Below, piece after piece: positions 45,242 to 54,684 of a DNA stretch of 64,000 nucleotides. The DNA comes from Clostridium sp. CAG:343 (GTDB lineage: Bacteria; Bacillota; Clostridia; TANB77; CAG-508): NCBI GenBank assembly GCA_000431335.1, contig FR888067.1:53926-117925 (forward strand), in the 5' to 3' direction. Under the pieces are notes generated by a model. That model was not told where the DNA came from. It was given only the letters and a program-made list of their open reading frames with translations, and did not search any database. Numbering within the stretch: the first letter of the stretch is position 1; the number at the start of each line of letters is the position of its first letter. The translations under genes were made by a program, and so were the position numbers.

Positions 45242-46720
45242 ATGAAAATAAAAGATAAGCTAAAAAAAATACTTTGTGATAAAAATTTATATATTTTTTC
45301 AGTAATAACAATACTATTTTTTGGCGAATTTTGTATATTGCAATATGCTCCAGATACATATAGTGTATTTACAAATGATTTAAAACACACAGTATTACAC
45401 TTTTTATCATGTGGTAGATTTGTAACAGGAGTTGCCAGTTATTTCACGATGGGGATATTAAAATTAGAAAATAATGCAACATATGCATTATCTTATGGTT
45501 TGGCAATTATTTGTACAATTATTAGTTTATATAGATTAAATAATTTAATTAAAAAAGATGTTAAAAATGACATTATTTGTATTATAATGTCAACATTAAT
45601 TATTATAAATCCTTTTTCAATAGAGCTATTTATGTATATAGAAAAAGGAATTATGCTATTATCTGTTTTATTATGTGTATTAGCAGTAGAGCAGGTAGAT
45701 AAATTTTTTAATGGAAATAAAAAATCCATACTTTGGGCATTAATATTTATGATTATAGCTAATTGCTGTTACCAAGGTACAGTAGGTTTGTTTGTAGCAA
45801 TATCTTTAATCTATATTATAAAATATTCAAAAAATATAAAAGAATTTATATTAAATAACATTATAGTAGCAATGACATATGGAATTCCAGCGTTAATTAA
45901 CTTTTTACTAGTAAGATTTATATTTAGTAATGCAAGAGTCAATGGTGAAATTATATTGTCTGAATCTATTCTTAAAATGATAGATGGAACAAAAAATATG
46001 ATTGTAAATACTTATGATATATTACCAAAATACATATTCATAATAGCAATTATTATTTTATTAGGGATTATCGTTTGTAAAGCAATCAGGAAAAAAAGTA
46101 GTAACAAAGAAAAAGCTTTACAAATTGCAGTAGCATTTTATTTAATAGCAGGAACTTTATTTGCAACAGTGGCACCACAAATATTGCAAGATACAAGCTC
46201 AATATGGTTCGTTGCAAGAAGTTCATATCCAATGGCTGCTATAATAGGAATATTGACATTGTATTTATTTATGGAATTTGATTTAAGTAATATAGAAAAA
46301 AACATTACAATTATATTACTTATAATATTTTTTATAATTCAATTTTCAAATTTTATGATATATACAATACACAATTATATTGGAAATTATATAGATAAAA
46401 CAATAAGTTTAGAAATAAACAGTATGATACAAGAATATGAAGAAGAAACGGGTAATAAAATAGACAGCATAGCTATTTATAAAGATGCAATTCCACAATA
46501 TGTGTATCCAGGACTAAAAGCTTCAGGAGATATGAATATTAAAGCTTATTCAGCTGATTGGTGCGTAAGTAGAATATTAAAATTATATACTAATCGAGAT
46601 TTTAAAGTAATAAACAATGATACAAATAAAAAGGAAGAATTTTCACAAAAAAATTGGGACTATTTTAGTAAAGAACAAGTAATATTTGAAAATAATGTAA
46701 TGCATTTATGTATATTTTAA
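45242..46720 (+). CDS. GtrII-type glucosyltransferase, membrane protein
   Basis: The 492-residue protein has about ten membrane helices. The N-terminal loop shows TNDLKHTVLHFLSCGRFVTG, the pattern of the GtrII family (glucosyl transferase GtrII, PF14264), which uses lipid-linked sugars outside the membrane. The C-terminal 70 residues are soluble. It fits with GtrA- and DPM-like genes further on that make and flip lipid-linked sugars. GGAG precedes the start. Confidence 0.75.
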   Translation: MKIKDKLKKILCDKNLYIFSVITILFFGEFCILQYAPDTYSVFTNDLKHTVLHFLSCGRFVTGVASYFTMGILKLENNATYALSYGLAIICTIISLYRLNNLIKKDVKNDIICIIMSTLIIINPFSIELFMYIEKGIMLLSVLLCVLAVEQVDKFFNGNKKSILWALIFMIIANCCYQGTVGLFVAISLIYIIKYSKNIKEFILNNIIVAMTYGIPALINFLLVRFIFSNARVNGEIILSESILKMIDGTKNMIVNTYDILPKYIFIIAIIILLGIIVCKAIRKKSSNKEKALQIAVAFYLIAGTLFATVAPQILQDTSSIWFVARSSYPMAAIIGILTLYLFMEFDLSNIEKNITIILLIIFFIIQFSNFMIYTIHNYIGNYIDKTISLEINSMIQEYEEETGNKIDSIAIYKDAIPQYVYPGLKASGDMNIKAYSADWCVSRILKLYTNRDFKVINNDTNKKEEFSQKNWDYFSKEQVIFENNVMHLCIF

Positions 46721-46742
46721 AAATAAAATATGAGGAGGAAAA

Positions 46743-47451
46743 ATGAAAGCACTAGTAATTATACCAGCTTATAATGAAGAAGGAGCAATTGTAGAAACTA
46801 TTAATAATCTAAAGAAAAGCTGTGAAAACGTTGATTATGTTATTATTAATGATTGTTCAAAAGATAGAACATTAGAAATATGCAGAAAAAATAAATTTAA
46901 CGTAATTAATTTACCAGTAAATTTAGGAATTGGAGGAGCAGTGCAAACAGGATATAAATATGCTTATGAAAATGGATATGATGTAGCGATTCAAATGGAT
47001 GCGGATGGTCAACATAATCCTAAATATATACCACAGTTAATTACAAAAATAGAAGAAGGAAATGATTTCGTAATAGGTTCTAGATTCCTAGAAAAAGAGG
47101 GATTTCAATCTACCTTTATAAGAAGAATGGGAATTAATTTATATTCATGGATTATAAAAGTATTTACTAAAAAAGAAATTAAAGATACCACTTCTGGATA
47201 TAGAGCTGCAGGTAAAAAAATTATAAAAATGTTCGCTCAAAATTATCCAGTGGATTATCCAGAACCAGAAACCAATGCTTTCATTGCAAAAAATAATTTT
47301 AAAATAATAGAAATACCGATGGAAATGAAAGAAAGAGATAGTCGGAGCATCTTCTATTACTCCAATAAAATCAATTTATTATGCTGTTAAAGTAGGACTA
47401 GCTGTTATGTTGGCATGCATAGTTAAAAAAGGGGAGGATAAAAATGAATAA
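46743..47451 (+). CDS. DPM-like glycosyltransferase family 2, +1 shift at CGG
   Basis: The protein resembles dolichyl/polyprenyl-phosphate mannosyltransferases: VIIPAYNEEGAIVETINNL, INDCSKDRT, NLGIGGAVQTGYKYA, the DXD MDADGQH and SRFLEKEG. At 47343 the frame meets CGG in KERDS|CGG; skipping C gives GASSITPIKSIYYAVKVGLA, the typical C terminus of DUF2304-linked GT2 proteins, for 235 residues. Unshifted, a wrong tail of 16 residues follows. The corrected end overlaps the DUF2304 gene by 8 bases, which supports the correction. Confidence 0.9.
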
Positions 47452-47824
47452 AATATTACAATTTATATTAATTGGAGTTACTTTCTTATTTTGTATTTTT
47501 ATATTAGTAGTTACACAAAAAAAGAAATTATCTTATAAATATACTTTACTATGGTTGCTTTTTGGATTTATTACATTATTATGTGCGGTATTTCCTAGTA
47601 TCATAGTGGAAATATCAAAAGCAATTCATGTCGCAGAGCCAACAAATGCACTATTTTTAATTTATATATTTTTGATGATAGTTATCATATTTTATATAAG
47701 CTTAGCTTTTTCAAAGTTATTTGAAAAAGTGACAACTTTAATACAAGAAAATGCAATATTAGCTGCAAAGGTAGAAAAACTAGAGAAAAAAAATAAGGAG
47801 AATCAAAAAGATGAAAAGTGTTAG
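47444..47824 (+). CDS. DUF2304 membrane protein
   Basis: The 126-residue protein has three membrane helices (residues 4-24, 34-53, 67-88) and a C-terminal coiled coil. DUF2304 genes usually lie right after a DPM-like GT2 gene, as here. They may help the transferase at the membrane. It overlaps both neighbours: the corrected GT2 gene at its start and the small membrane gene at its end. Confidence 0.88.
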   Translation: MNKILQFILIGVTFLFCIFILVVTQKKKLSYKYTLLWLLFGFITLLCAVFPSIIVEISKAIHVAEPTNALFLIYIFLMIVIIFYISLAFSKLFEKVTTLIQENAILAAKVEKLEKKNKENQKDEKC

Positions 47825-48161
47825 TATAATTATTTATTTAATATTATCTGTTGGTGGTTTAGTTTTAGTAAAATCTGGTTCTAGTAGTGTAAACATTGCT
47901 ATACAAGATGGAACTTTTAATTTTGCTATGGGATTAAAGGCAATGCTTGGGTTTATTGCTTATATAGGGAGCTTTTTGATATATACTTTTTATATTATTA
48001 AAAATTTTGACTTGAGTTATATATTTCCAATTATTACAGGAATCACGCAAGTGCTAGTTATTATAGCAGGAGTTTTTATATTTAAAGAACAAATTAATGC
48101 CTATACTATAGGTGGAATTCTACTTATTATAATGGGGATTGTGCTATTAAATATAAAATAG
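47811..48161 (+). CDS. Small EamA/SMR-like membrane protein
   Basis: The 116-residue protein has four membrane helices and ends TIGGILLIIMGIVLLNIK, the typical last helix of EamA/SMR-type transporters. Small proteins of this kind next to DPM-like transferases act in flipping lipid-linked sugars (ArnE/F-like), which I infer here. Its ATG lies inside the DUF2304 gene, 14 bases before that stop. Confidence 0.75.
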   Translation: MKSVSIIIYLILSVGGLVLVKSGSSSVNIAIQDGTFNFAMGLKAMLGFIAYIGSFLIYTFYIIKNFDLSYIFPIITGITQVLVIIAGVFIFKEQINAYTIGGILLIIMGIVLLNIK

Positions 48162-48175
48162 AAAGAGGAATTAAT

Positions 48176-50152
48176 ATGAAAATCAATATAAAAAAAGATT
48201 GGAGATTTTTTTGTTCAATAACAGTTGCTATTTTATTGATATTATTAGTAGCAACATATACAGTAACACTAAAAAATAAATTATATACGAAAGGAATGTT
48301 ACAAGAAGCAACAGGAGTTGTTCAAGAAGTAAATCAGGGAACAGAGATTTTACAGAGCTTTATTGCTATTGATGATAATTTGGGGAAAGTAATACTAGAT
48401 TTTGAACCTTATAAAGATGAAAGCAATTGTGGTGGAAAAGTAATTGTTGGTATCAAAGATAGTGATGGAAATGTAATAAAAGAGCAAGAAATAACTCGTA
48501 ATTATATAAGAGAAAAGCCAAAATACACATTAACTTTTAAAAAGCAAAAAAATTCAAAAGATAAAGAATACAGTATATATATAAAATTTGATGATTTAGT
48601 AAAAGCAGAGAAATTTTATACGATAAAGATAACAGATAAAAACGAGTTTATAAAAAATAAATTATATATTAATGGAGAAGAACAAAAAAGCACTTCTTTA
48701 ATCTTCCAAGATTTATATAAAAGTAATGTAAGGACAGCAATTTTTGAAGTTGTTTTAGGAATAATGATAATAGGAATTTATATCATATCTAGTATCATTT
48801 ATTATAAAAAGAATATAAAAGTAGAAAATCTATTTCTTATGATAGTACCTTTCACTTGTATATTTTTCTTAATTACAATGCCTACTTTTAAAAATCATGA
48901 TGAATATTATCATTGGTTAAAAGCTTATGAAGTATCAGAGGGATATTTAATGACACCAAATAAAGATGGGGTTCAAGGTTCTCTTATGCCAGAATCTGTA
49001 GCTAATGTATGCCCAACAGATTGGACAACAATGACATATGCAGATGTAAAAGAAAAATTAAAACATCCTTTAGAGAAAGAAAAACAGGCAATATTGAATC
49101 CAGAGACAGCAGCAGTATATTCATTTGCTCAATATGTGCCACAAGCAGTAGGAATTTTTCTGTCAAGATTGGTAACAGATAATACATATTTAATTACTTA
49201 TGCTGGAAGAATTATGAATATGATAGTTTCTATATTATTGTTATATTTTGCAATAAAAATAATGCCTTTTGGTAAAAAGTTACTATTAATACCAGCTATG
49301 ATACCAATTGCAGTAGAAGGATTTACATCATTATCGCCAGATGCAATGACAATTTCTATGTCGTTCTTATATATTGCCTATATATTATACTTAGCATTTG
49401 GAAATAAAGAAAAAATAGGAATAAAAGAAAAAATAATATTACTGGTTATGTCAGTAATAATAGCTTTATGTAAGATTGTATATATACCATTAGTAGGATT
49501 ATTATTAATTATACCAAAAGAAAAATTTAAAACAGAAACTAACAAAAATAAGATACTAAATATCTGTATAATTGCAGTAATATCAGTTGTGATTAATTTA
49601 ATTTGGCTTGGAATTGCAAGTAGATATTTAGCGAATTTTAGAGAAGGAGATTCAAAAGTACAAGTATTATTAGCCCTTAAAAACCCTATTCAGTATATAC
49701 AAACTGTTCTATATACAATGAATTTAAATGGAAGTAACTACTTGATGCAATTATTTGGATCAGACCTTGGTTGGGGAGAACTTGTTAAGTTATATGCAGT
49801 TGTTCCGTACTCTATATTAGCAATTTACTTGTTCATAGCAGTAACAGATGAAGAAATAAAAAATAAATTTAAAACTTATCAATTAGTATGGATTGCTTTA
49901 GTAGTACTTGCTGTAGTGGCATTAGTTTTTACAAGTTTATATGTACAGTGGACGACAGTAGGAAAAGAAAGTATATCAGGAGTACAAGGTAGATATTTCT
50001 TACCAATTTTACCACTTGTAATGTTATTGTTAGGAAGTATGATAAAAGTACAAACTTCTTATAGAAAAGAAAATATAAATAAATTTTTAGCGATTTCCAC
50101 ACTTGTATTACAAATTTATACAATATCACAAATTATTGTAGTGCATTTATAA
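48176..50152 (+). CDS. DUF2142 membrane protein
   Basis: The 658-residue protein has one N-terminal helix, an extracytoplasmic beta-rich domain of about 140 residues and then about ten membrane helices. The motif NHDEYYHWLKAYEVSEGY after the second helix, and later SPDAMTISMSFLYIAYI and GVQGRYFLPILPL, match DUF2142, which looks like a polyprenyl-sugar-using transferase (GT-C fold). AGAGGAATT precedes the start. A partial paralogue follows directly. Confidence 0.88.
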   Translation: MKINIKKDWRFFCSITVAILLILLVATYTVTLKNKLYTKGMLQEATGVVQEVNQGTEILQSFIAIDDNLGKVILDFEPYKDESNCGGKVIVGIKDSDGNVIKEQEITRNYIREKPKYTLTFKKQKNSKDKEYSIYIKFDDLVKAEKFYTIKITDKNEFIKNKLYINGEEQKSTSLIFQDLYKSNVRTAIFEVVLGIMIIGIYIISSIIYYKKNIKVENLFLMIVPFTCIFFLITMPTFKNHDEYYHWLKAYEVSEGYLMTPNKDGVQGSLMPESVANVCPTDWTTMTYADVKEKLKHPLEKEKQAILNPETAAVYSFAQYVPQAVGIFLSRLVTDNTYLITYAGRIMNMIVSILLLYFAIKIMPFGKKLLLIPAMIPIAVEGFTSLSPDAMTISMSFLYIAYILYLAFGNKEKIGIKEKIILLVMSVIIALCKIVYIPLVGLLLIIPKEKFKTETNKNKILNICIIAVISVVINLIWLGIASRYLANFREGDSKVQVLLALKNPIQYIQTVLYTMNLNGSNYLMQLFGSDLGWGELVKLYAVVPYSILAIYLFIAVTDEEIKNKFKTYQLVWIALVVLAVVALVFTSLYVQWTTVGKESISGVQGRYFLPILPLVMLLLGSMIKVQTSYRKENINKFLAISTLVLQIYTISQIIVVHL

Positions 50153-50170
50153 AATTAAGGGGAAAAACAA

Positions 50171-50560
50171 TTATTAACAAAGAAAGACATATCAATATTA
50201 GCAATACTTACTCCATGTATAGCTGTAAGTAAACTAGTTTATTTTGCTATTTGCGGATTAGTACTATTAATTCCAAAAGAATGCTTTAAAACGAAAAAAA
50301 GAAAGGTTTTATTTGTTAGTATAATTGCTGGAGTAATTACAGCATTATATTTAGAATGGACTTCAGCAACTAAAATTGGAGGAACAGAAATTACAGGAGT
50401 TCAAGGAAGATATTTTACGCCAATTGCTTTATTAATGACAGTACTTATACCAATTAAATATATAGAAACAAAACGTAAATTAGATGCAAAATGGATTTAT
50501 ATTATAACGACATTATGTCAAGTACCATCTTTGTTAAATATGTTCATCCATTATATATAG
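50171..50560 (+). pseudogene. C-terminal remnant of a second DUF2142 gene
   Basis: The open frame from 50171 to a TAG at 50558 lacks a start codon with ribosome binding site. It matches the end of the preceding protein: CIAVSKLVYFAICGLVLLI, then IPKECFK, and TGVQGRYFTPIALLM. Only the last third of such a protein is left, so this is the trace of a tandem duplication followed by deletion. Confidence 0.8.
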
Positions 50561-50594
50561 GGGATAAGCAAAATTAGGATAGGGGAATTTTATA

Positions 50595-52220
50595 ATGAAG
50601 GAAAAATTAAAAGCAGTAAATATTGTAAAAATGATAATTAACATAATAGCAGTTTTAACTCTTTTACTTATTGTATTTTTGAATGCGAAATATGAAGTTA
50701 CTATTCGTAGATTTGAAGAACACACAGACATTCAAAATATGGGGTTAAAAAAACTACTAATAGATATGCTAATAGGTATAGGAATTGTAGTACTTACGAA
50801 TTGGATTAGTCGTTTTAAGATTAATAAAATTGCAAAAAGAATTGTTATAATAGTATTACTTGGAATTTATATAATTTTTCAAGTAGTATGGGTGCAATAT
50901 TGTATGGTAAATGCAGGAGCAGACTCCGAAATGATATACGGTGCAGCTAGCCGTTTATTTAATCATAAAGAAATAACAGATGCATTAATAGAATACTTTG
51001 CATATTATAAACAAAATATAGGACTTGTAGTTATTTTTGAAAAATTAATGTATTTATTCCAAACAGATAATATTAACTTATTTAGATATGCTAATGTTGT
51101 AAGTAACGTATTTACAGTACTAGGTCTATATTGGATTTATCATATGATTACTAATGATACAAATAAAAGAAATGAAATATTATTTTATATTTTAGCATTA
51201 GGATTTTTGCCAATGAGTTTATTATGTACATGGGTATATGGAGACTTTATAGGATTAGCTTTATCTGTTTGGGCAGTTGCCTTTATAATAAAATATCAAC
51301 AAAGCAAAAAAACAAGATATTTTATCTTTTCATCCCTTAGTATGGCATTTGCTATTATGTCAAGAAGTAACTCAAATATTTTCATAATAGCAATAGCAAT
51401 TTATTTGATTTTGACTATAAGTGAAGAAAAAACAAAAAAAGAAAAAATACTAAAATTAGTCCTAGTACCAATATTTATATTAATTGCAATTATGCCTAAT
51501 AAAATTTTGATGAGCTATGTTTCAAACAAATATCAAATGAATGACAAAAAAGAAAAATCAGTAATTGTATATTTATATATGGGAATGAGCGAAGGGAATA
51601 TGGCAAATGGATGGTTTAATGACGAAATTGCTGGAATTAACAGAGAAATGAAATTATATCCTAAAGATGATAAAACAATAGAAAATCAAACAAAGGAAAA
51701 GTTAAAAAATAGAGTTCAATATTTATTTGAACATTCAAGATATACAATGGAGTTTTATAAAAATAAAATTTTATCTATGTGGGCGGAACCAACAATGGCA
51801 AGCGAGATTTACAATACACAAAGAGGTATAGAACCATCAGATAATAAAATGTTTGTGCTATTAATGGAAGGACAAAATTTTGAAATTTTAAAATCATCTC
51901 AAAAAATAATTGATGGTATCATCTTTACAGGTGCATTGCTTTGCTGTATCTTAAAAAGAAAGAATATAAGCAATGAAAGACTATTGTTAGCAATAGTTTT
52001 TCTAGGAGGATTCAGTTTTCATATATTATGGGAAGCAAAATCAAGATACATCATTCCATATGTGGCAATACTAATACCAATAGCAGTGGTTGGAATGAGT
52101 GAATTAAGTGAATGGATAAAAATCAAAATAAGGAAAAATAAAAGAAATAACAAGAAATTATTAAAAGAGGGAGAAAGTAAAAATGAAAAAAATATCTGTA
52201 ATAATACCAATGTATTATGA
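50595..52220 (+). CDS. GT-C type membrane glycosyltransferase-like protein
   Basis: The 541-residue protein has about ten membrane helices. The first loop after two or three helices shows AGADSEMIYGAASRLFNHKE, an acidic motif placed as in GT39/ArnT-type enzymes that use lipid-linked sugars. Later TWVYGDFIGLALSVWAVAFI and a long outer loop before the last helices follow. It probably decorates a glycan outside the membrane. Its end overlaps the next GT2 gene by 38 bases. Confidence 0.75.
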   Translation: MKEKLKAVNIVKMIINIIAVLTLLLIVFLNAKYEVTIRRFEEHTDIQNMGLKKLLIDMLIGIGIVVLTNWISRFKINKIAKRIVIIVLLGIYIIFQVVWVQYCMVNAGADSEMIYGAASRLFNHKEITDALIEYFAYYKQNIGLVVIFEKLMYLFQTDNINLFRYANVVSNVFTVLGLYWIYHMITNDTNKRNEILFYILALGFLPMSLLCTWVYGDFIGLALSVWAVAFIIKYQQSKKTRYFIFSSLSMAFAIMSRSNSNIFIIAIAIYLILTISEEKTKKEKILKLVLVPIFILIAIMPNKILMSYVSNKYQMNDKKEKSVIVYLYMGMSEGNMANGWFNDEIAGINREMKLYPKDDKTIENQTKEKLKNRVQYLFEHSRYTMEFYKNKILSMWAEPTMASEIYNTQRGIEPSDNKMFVLLMEGQNFEILKSSQKIIDGIIFTGALLCCILKRKNISNERLLLAIVFLGGFSFHILWEAKSRYIIPYVAILIPIAVVGMSELSEWIKIKIRKNKRNNKKLLKEGESKNEKNICNNTNVL

Positions 52221-53118
52221 GGAAGAAGTTGCACAAGAATGTTATATACGAATGACAAAGATTTTATCAGAATTAAATAACTATGATTATGAGATAATAT
52301 GTGTAAATGATGGAAGTAAAGACAAAACATTAGAAATATTAGAGGAAATTGCTAATAAAGATCAAAAAGTAAAAGTATTATCATTTTCAAGAAATTTTGG
52401 GCATCAATGTGCGGTAACTGCTGGCTTGCAATATGTAACAGGAGATGCAATTGTAATAATAGATGCAGATTTACAAGATCCACCAGAATTAATACCAGAT
52501 ATGCTAAAATTATGGGAAGAAGGATATGAAGTAATATATGGTAAAAGAAAAACTAGAGAAGGAGAATCAAAATTCAAACTTTTAACAGCAAAGATGTTTT
52601 ATAGTACATTAAACGCACTATCAGATGTTGAAATACCAAAAGATACAGGAGACTTTAGACTAGTTGATAGAAAAGTAGTAGATATTATAAATAGTATGCC
52701 AGAACACAATAAGTTTTTAAGAGGGTTATTTAGCTGGGTAGGATTTGAACAAAAGGCATTTGAATATGAAAGAAAAGAAAGATTTGCAGGAAAAACGAAA
52801 TATCCATTGAGGAAGATGTTAAAATTAGCATCAGATGGAATTATAGGTTTTTCTACAAAACCACTAAAGCTTGTAGGAGGATTAGGAATTTTAGCAATAA
52901 TAACGTCATTTATAATATTAATATATTCAATATTATCATTTTTATTCAAATGGAATAATTTAACTGCCGGATGGACATCAATGATGGTGACAATAACATT
53001 TTTTAGTGGTACAATATTAATATCGTTATGGATGATAGGAGAATATATTGCAAGAATTTATGATGAAAGTAAATCAAGACCACAATATATTATTAATAAA
53101 AAGATAAATATAGATTAA
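52183..53118 (+). CDS. Polyprenyl-phosphate sugar transferase (GT2, GtrB-like)
   Basis: The 311-residue protein has a GT2 domain (VIIPMYYEEEVAQECY, VNDGSKDKTLEIL, SRNFGHQCAVTAGLQY, DADLQDPPELIPDM, DTGDFRLVDRKVVD) and two C-terminal membrane helices. GtrB/DPM1-like enzymes of this form load a sugar onto polyprenyl phosphate. The GtrA gene follows after 18 bases. GGGAGAAAG lies inside the previous gene. A second, similar GT2 gene is at 53633. Confidence 0.94.
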   Translation: MKKISVIIPMYYEEEVAQECYIRMTKILSELNNYDYEIICVNDGSKDKTLEILEEIANKDQKVKVLSFSRNFGHQCAVTAGLQYVTGDAIVIIDADLQDPPELIPDMLKLWEEGYEVIYGKRKTREGESKFKLLTAKMFYSTLNALSDVEIPKDTGDFRLVDRKVVDIINSMPEHNKFLRGLFSWVGFEQKAFEYERKERFAGKTKYPLRKMLKLASDGIIGFSTKPLKLVGGLGILAIITSFIILIYSILSFLFKWNNLTAGWTSMMVTITFFSGTILISLWMIGEYIARIYDESKSRPQYIINKKINID

Positions 53119-53136
53119 AAAGCAAGGAACGAAGAA

Positions 53137-53601
53137 ATGAAAGATATAGAAAAAATAAAAGAAGTGAATTTAAAAAATCTAAATTTAAAAACAATCAAGG
53201 GATTATTTTTAGAATATAAAGAAGTAATTAATTATCTTGTGTTTGGATGTTTAACAACTGTTGTTAATTTTGTATGTTATTATCTATTTGCAAAAGTATT
53301 AGGAATAGAAGAAGTAATAAGTAGTGGACTATCATGGCTTTTTTCAGTTTTATTTGCTTATATAACAAACAAAATATTTGTATTTGAAAGCAAAACAACT
53401 ACAATAAAAGAATTTATAATGGAAATTATCTCATTTTTTCTTGCAAGGGTGCTATCAGGAATATTATGTGATGTAGGAACTTTTGCAGTTATGGTAAAAG
53501 TAATTGGAATTAATGACGTGGTAGCAAAATTAATAACACAAATAATGGTAGTCATTGTAAATTATGTTTTAAGCAAATGGATTATATTTAAAAATAGATA
53601 A
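53137..53601 (+). CDS. GtrA family flippase-like protein
   Basis: The 154-residue protein has four membrane helices and the GtrA pattern: VINYLVFGCLTTVVNFVCYY, WLFSVLFAYITNKIFVFES and NYVLSKWIIFKNR at the end. GtrA-type proteins are thought to flip polyprenyl-linked sugars made by the GtrB-like GT2. It sits between two such GT2 genes, which may both feed it. Confidence 0.93.
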   Translation: MKDIEKIKEVNLKNLNLKTIKGLFLEYKEVINYLVFGCLTTVVNFVCYYLFAKVLGIEEVISSGLSWLFSVLFAYITNKIFVFESKTTTIKEFIMEIISFFLARVLSGILCDVGTFAVMVKVIGINDVVAKLITQIMVVIVNYVLSKWIIFKNR

Positions 53602-53632
53602 AAATAAATTTTATTTGAAAGGAAGCATAAAT

Positions 53633-54583
53633 ATGAAAAAAATAAGTGTAATAATACCAGCATACAACGAAGAAGAATCTTTACCAATTTTATACGAAAG
53701 AATGAAAAAATTAATGGAAAATATGGAAAATTATGAATTTGAAATACTTTTTGTAAATGATGGAAGCAAAGACAAAACAATTGAAATTATAAAAGATATG
53801 AGAGAAAAAGACAATAGAATTAGCTATGTTGACTTTTCAAGAAACTTTGGAAAAGAAATAGCAATGATAGCAGGTCTTGACTATGCAACAGGTGATTGTG
53901 TAATATTTATGGATGCAGATTTACAAGATCCACCAGAATTAATTCCAGAACTAGTAAAATATTGGGAAGAAGGGTATGATGATGTATATGCCAAGCGACG
54001 TTCAAGAAAAGGAGAAACTTGGCTAAAAAAATTCACATCTAAAATGTACTACAAAGTGTTGCAACATCTAACAAAAGTTGAAATACAACAAGATACAGGA
54101 GATTTTAGATTGTTAGACCGAAGATGTGTAAATGCGCTAAAAAAACTTAGAGAATCACAAAGAAATACTAAAAGTATGTTTAGCTGGATTGGTTACAAGA
54201 AAAAGGAAGTATTGTATGATAGAGATCCAAGAATAGCAGGAAAAACAAAGTGGAACTATATAAAATTAGTGGATTTAGCTATTGATGGAATTACATCTTT
54301 TACTACATCACCACTTAGACTTTCAACATTTATTGCAATACCTACATTTATAGTATTATTTGTTTATTTTGTTTATGTAATTGCAAAATGTTTTGTAGTT
54401 CATGAAGCAATTCAGGCATTTCAAGCAATTATATTATTAATTTTATTTTTCTCAGGAATTCAAATATTACTATTTGGAATTGTTGGAGAATATCTAGGTA
54501 GAATTTTTAATGAGACAAAAAATAGACCACTATATCTAGTAAATGAATATAATGATGAAAAAGAAATGAATGAAATAAAATAA
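53633..54583 (+). CDS. Polyprenyl-phosphate sugar transferase (GT2, GtrB-like), second copy
   Basis: The start at 53633 (MKKISVIIPAYNEEES) follows GAAAGGAAG. The 316-residue protein is clearly related to the one at 52183: VNDGSKDKTIEII, SRNFGKEIAMIAGLDYATGD, DADLQDPPELIPEL and DTGDFRLLDRRCVN, with two C-terminal helices. The pair could load different sugars. It is the last gene of the surface-glycan locus. Confidence 0.94.
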   Translation: MKKISVIIPAYNEEESLPILYERMKKLMENMENYEFEILFVNDGSKDKTIEIIKDMREKDNRISYVDFSRNFGKEIAMIAGLDYATGDCVIFMDADLQDPPELIPELVKYWEEGYDDVYAKRRSRKGETWLKKFTSKMYYKVLQHLTKVEIQQDTGDFRLLDRRCVNALKKLRESQRNTKSMFSWIGYKKKEVLYDRDPRIAGKTKWNYIKLVDLAIDGITSFTTSPLRLSTFIAIPTFIVLFVYFVYVIAKCFVVHEAIQAFQAIILLILFFSGIQILLFGIVGEYLGRIFNETKNRPLYLVNEYNDEKEMNEIK

Positions 54584-54603
54584 TTAAAACTTAAATAAAT
54601 TTA

Positions 54604-54632
54604 TTGACAAAAAAATCAAAATATAGTAAATT
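54604..54632 (+). promoter_or_regulatory. Promoter of the amylase gene
   Basis: TTGACA at 54604 and TAAATT at 54627 are 17 bases apart. Confidence 0.45.
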
Positions 54633-54684
54633 AAAATTAATACATCTTATATTAGCTATTCTTAATTAAGAAAGGATGATCAGC

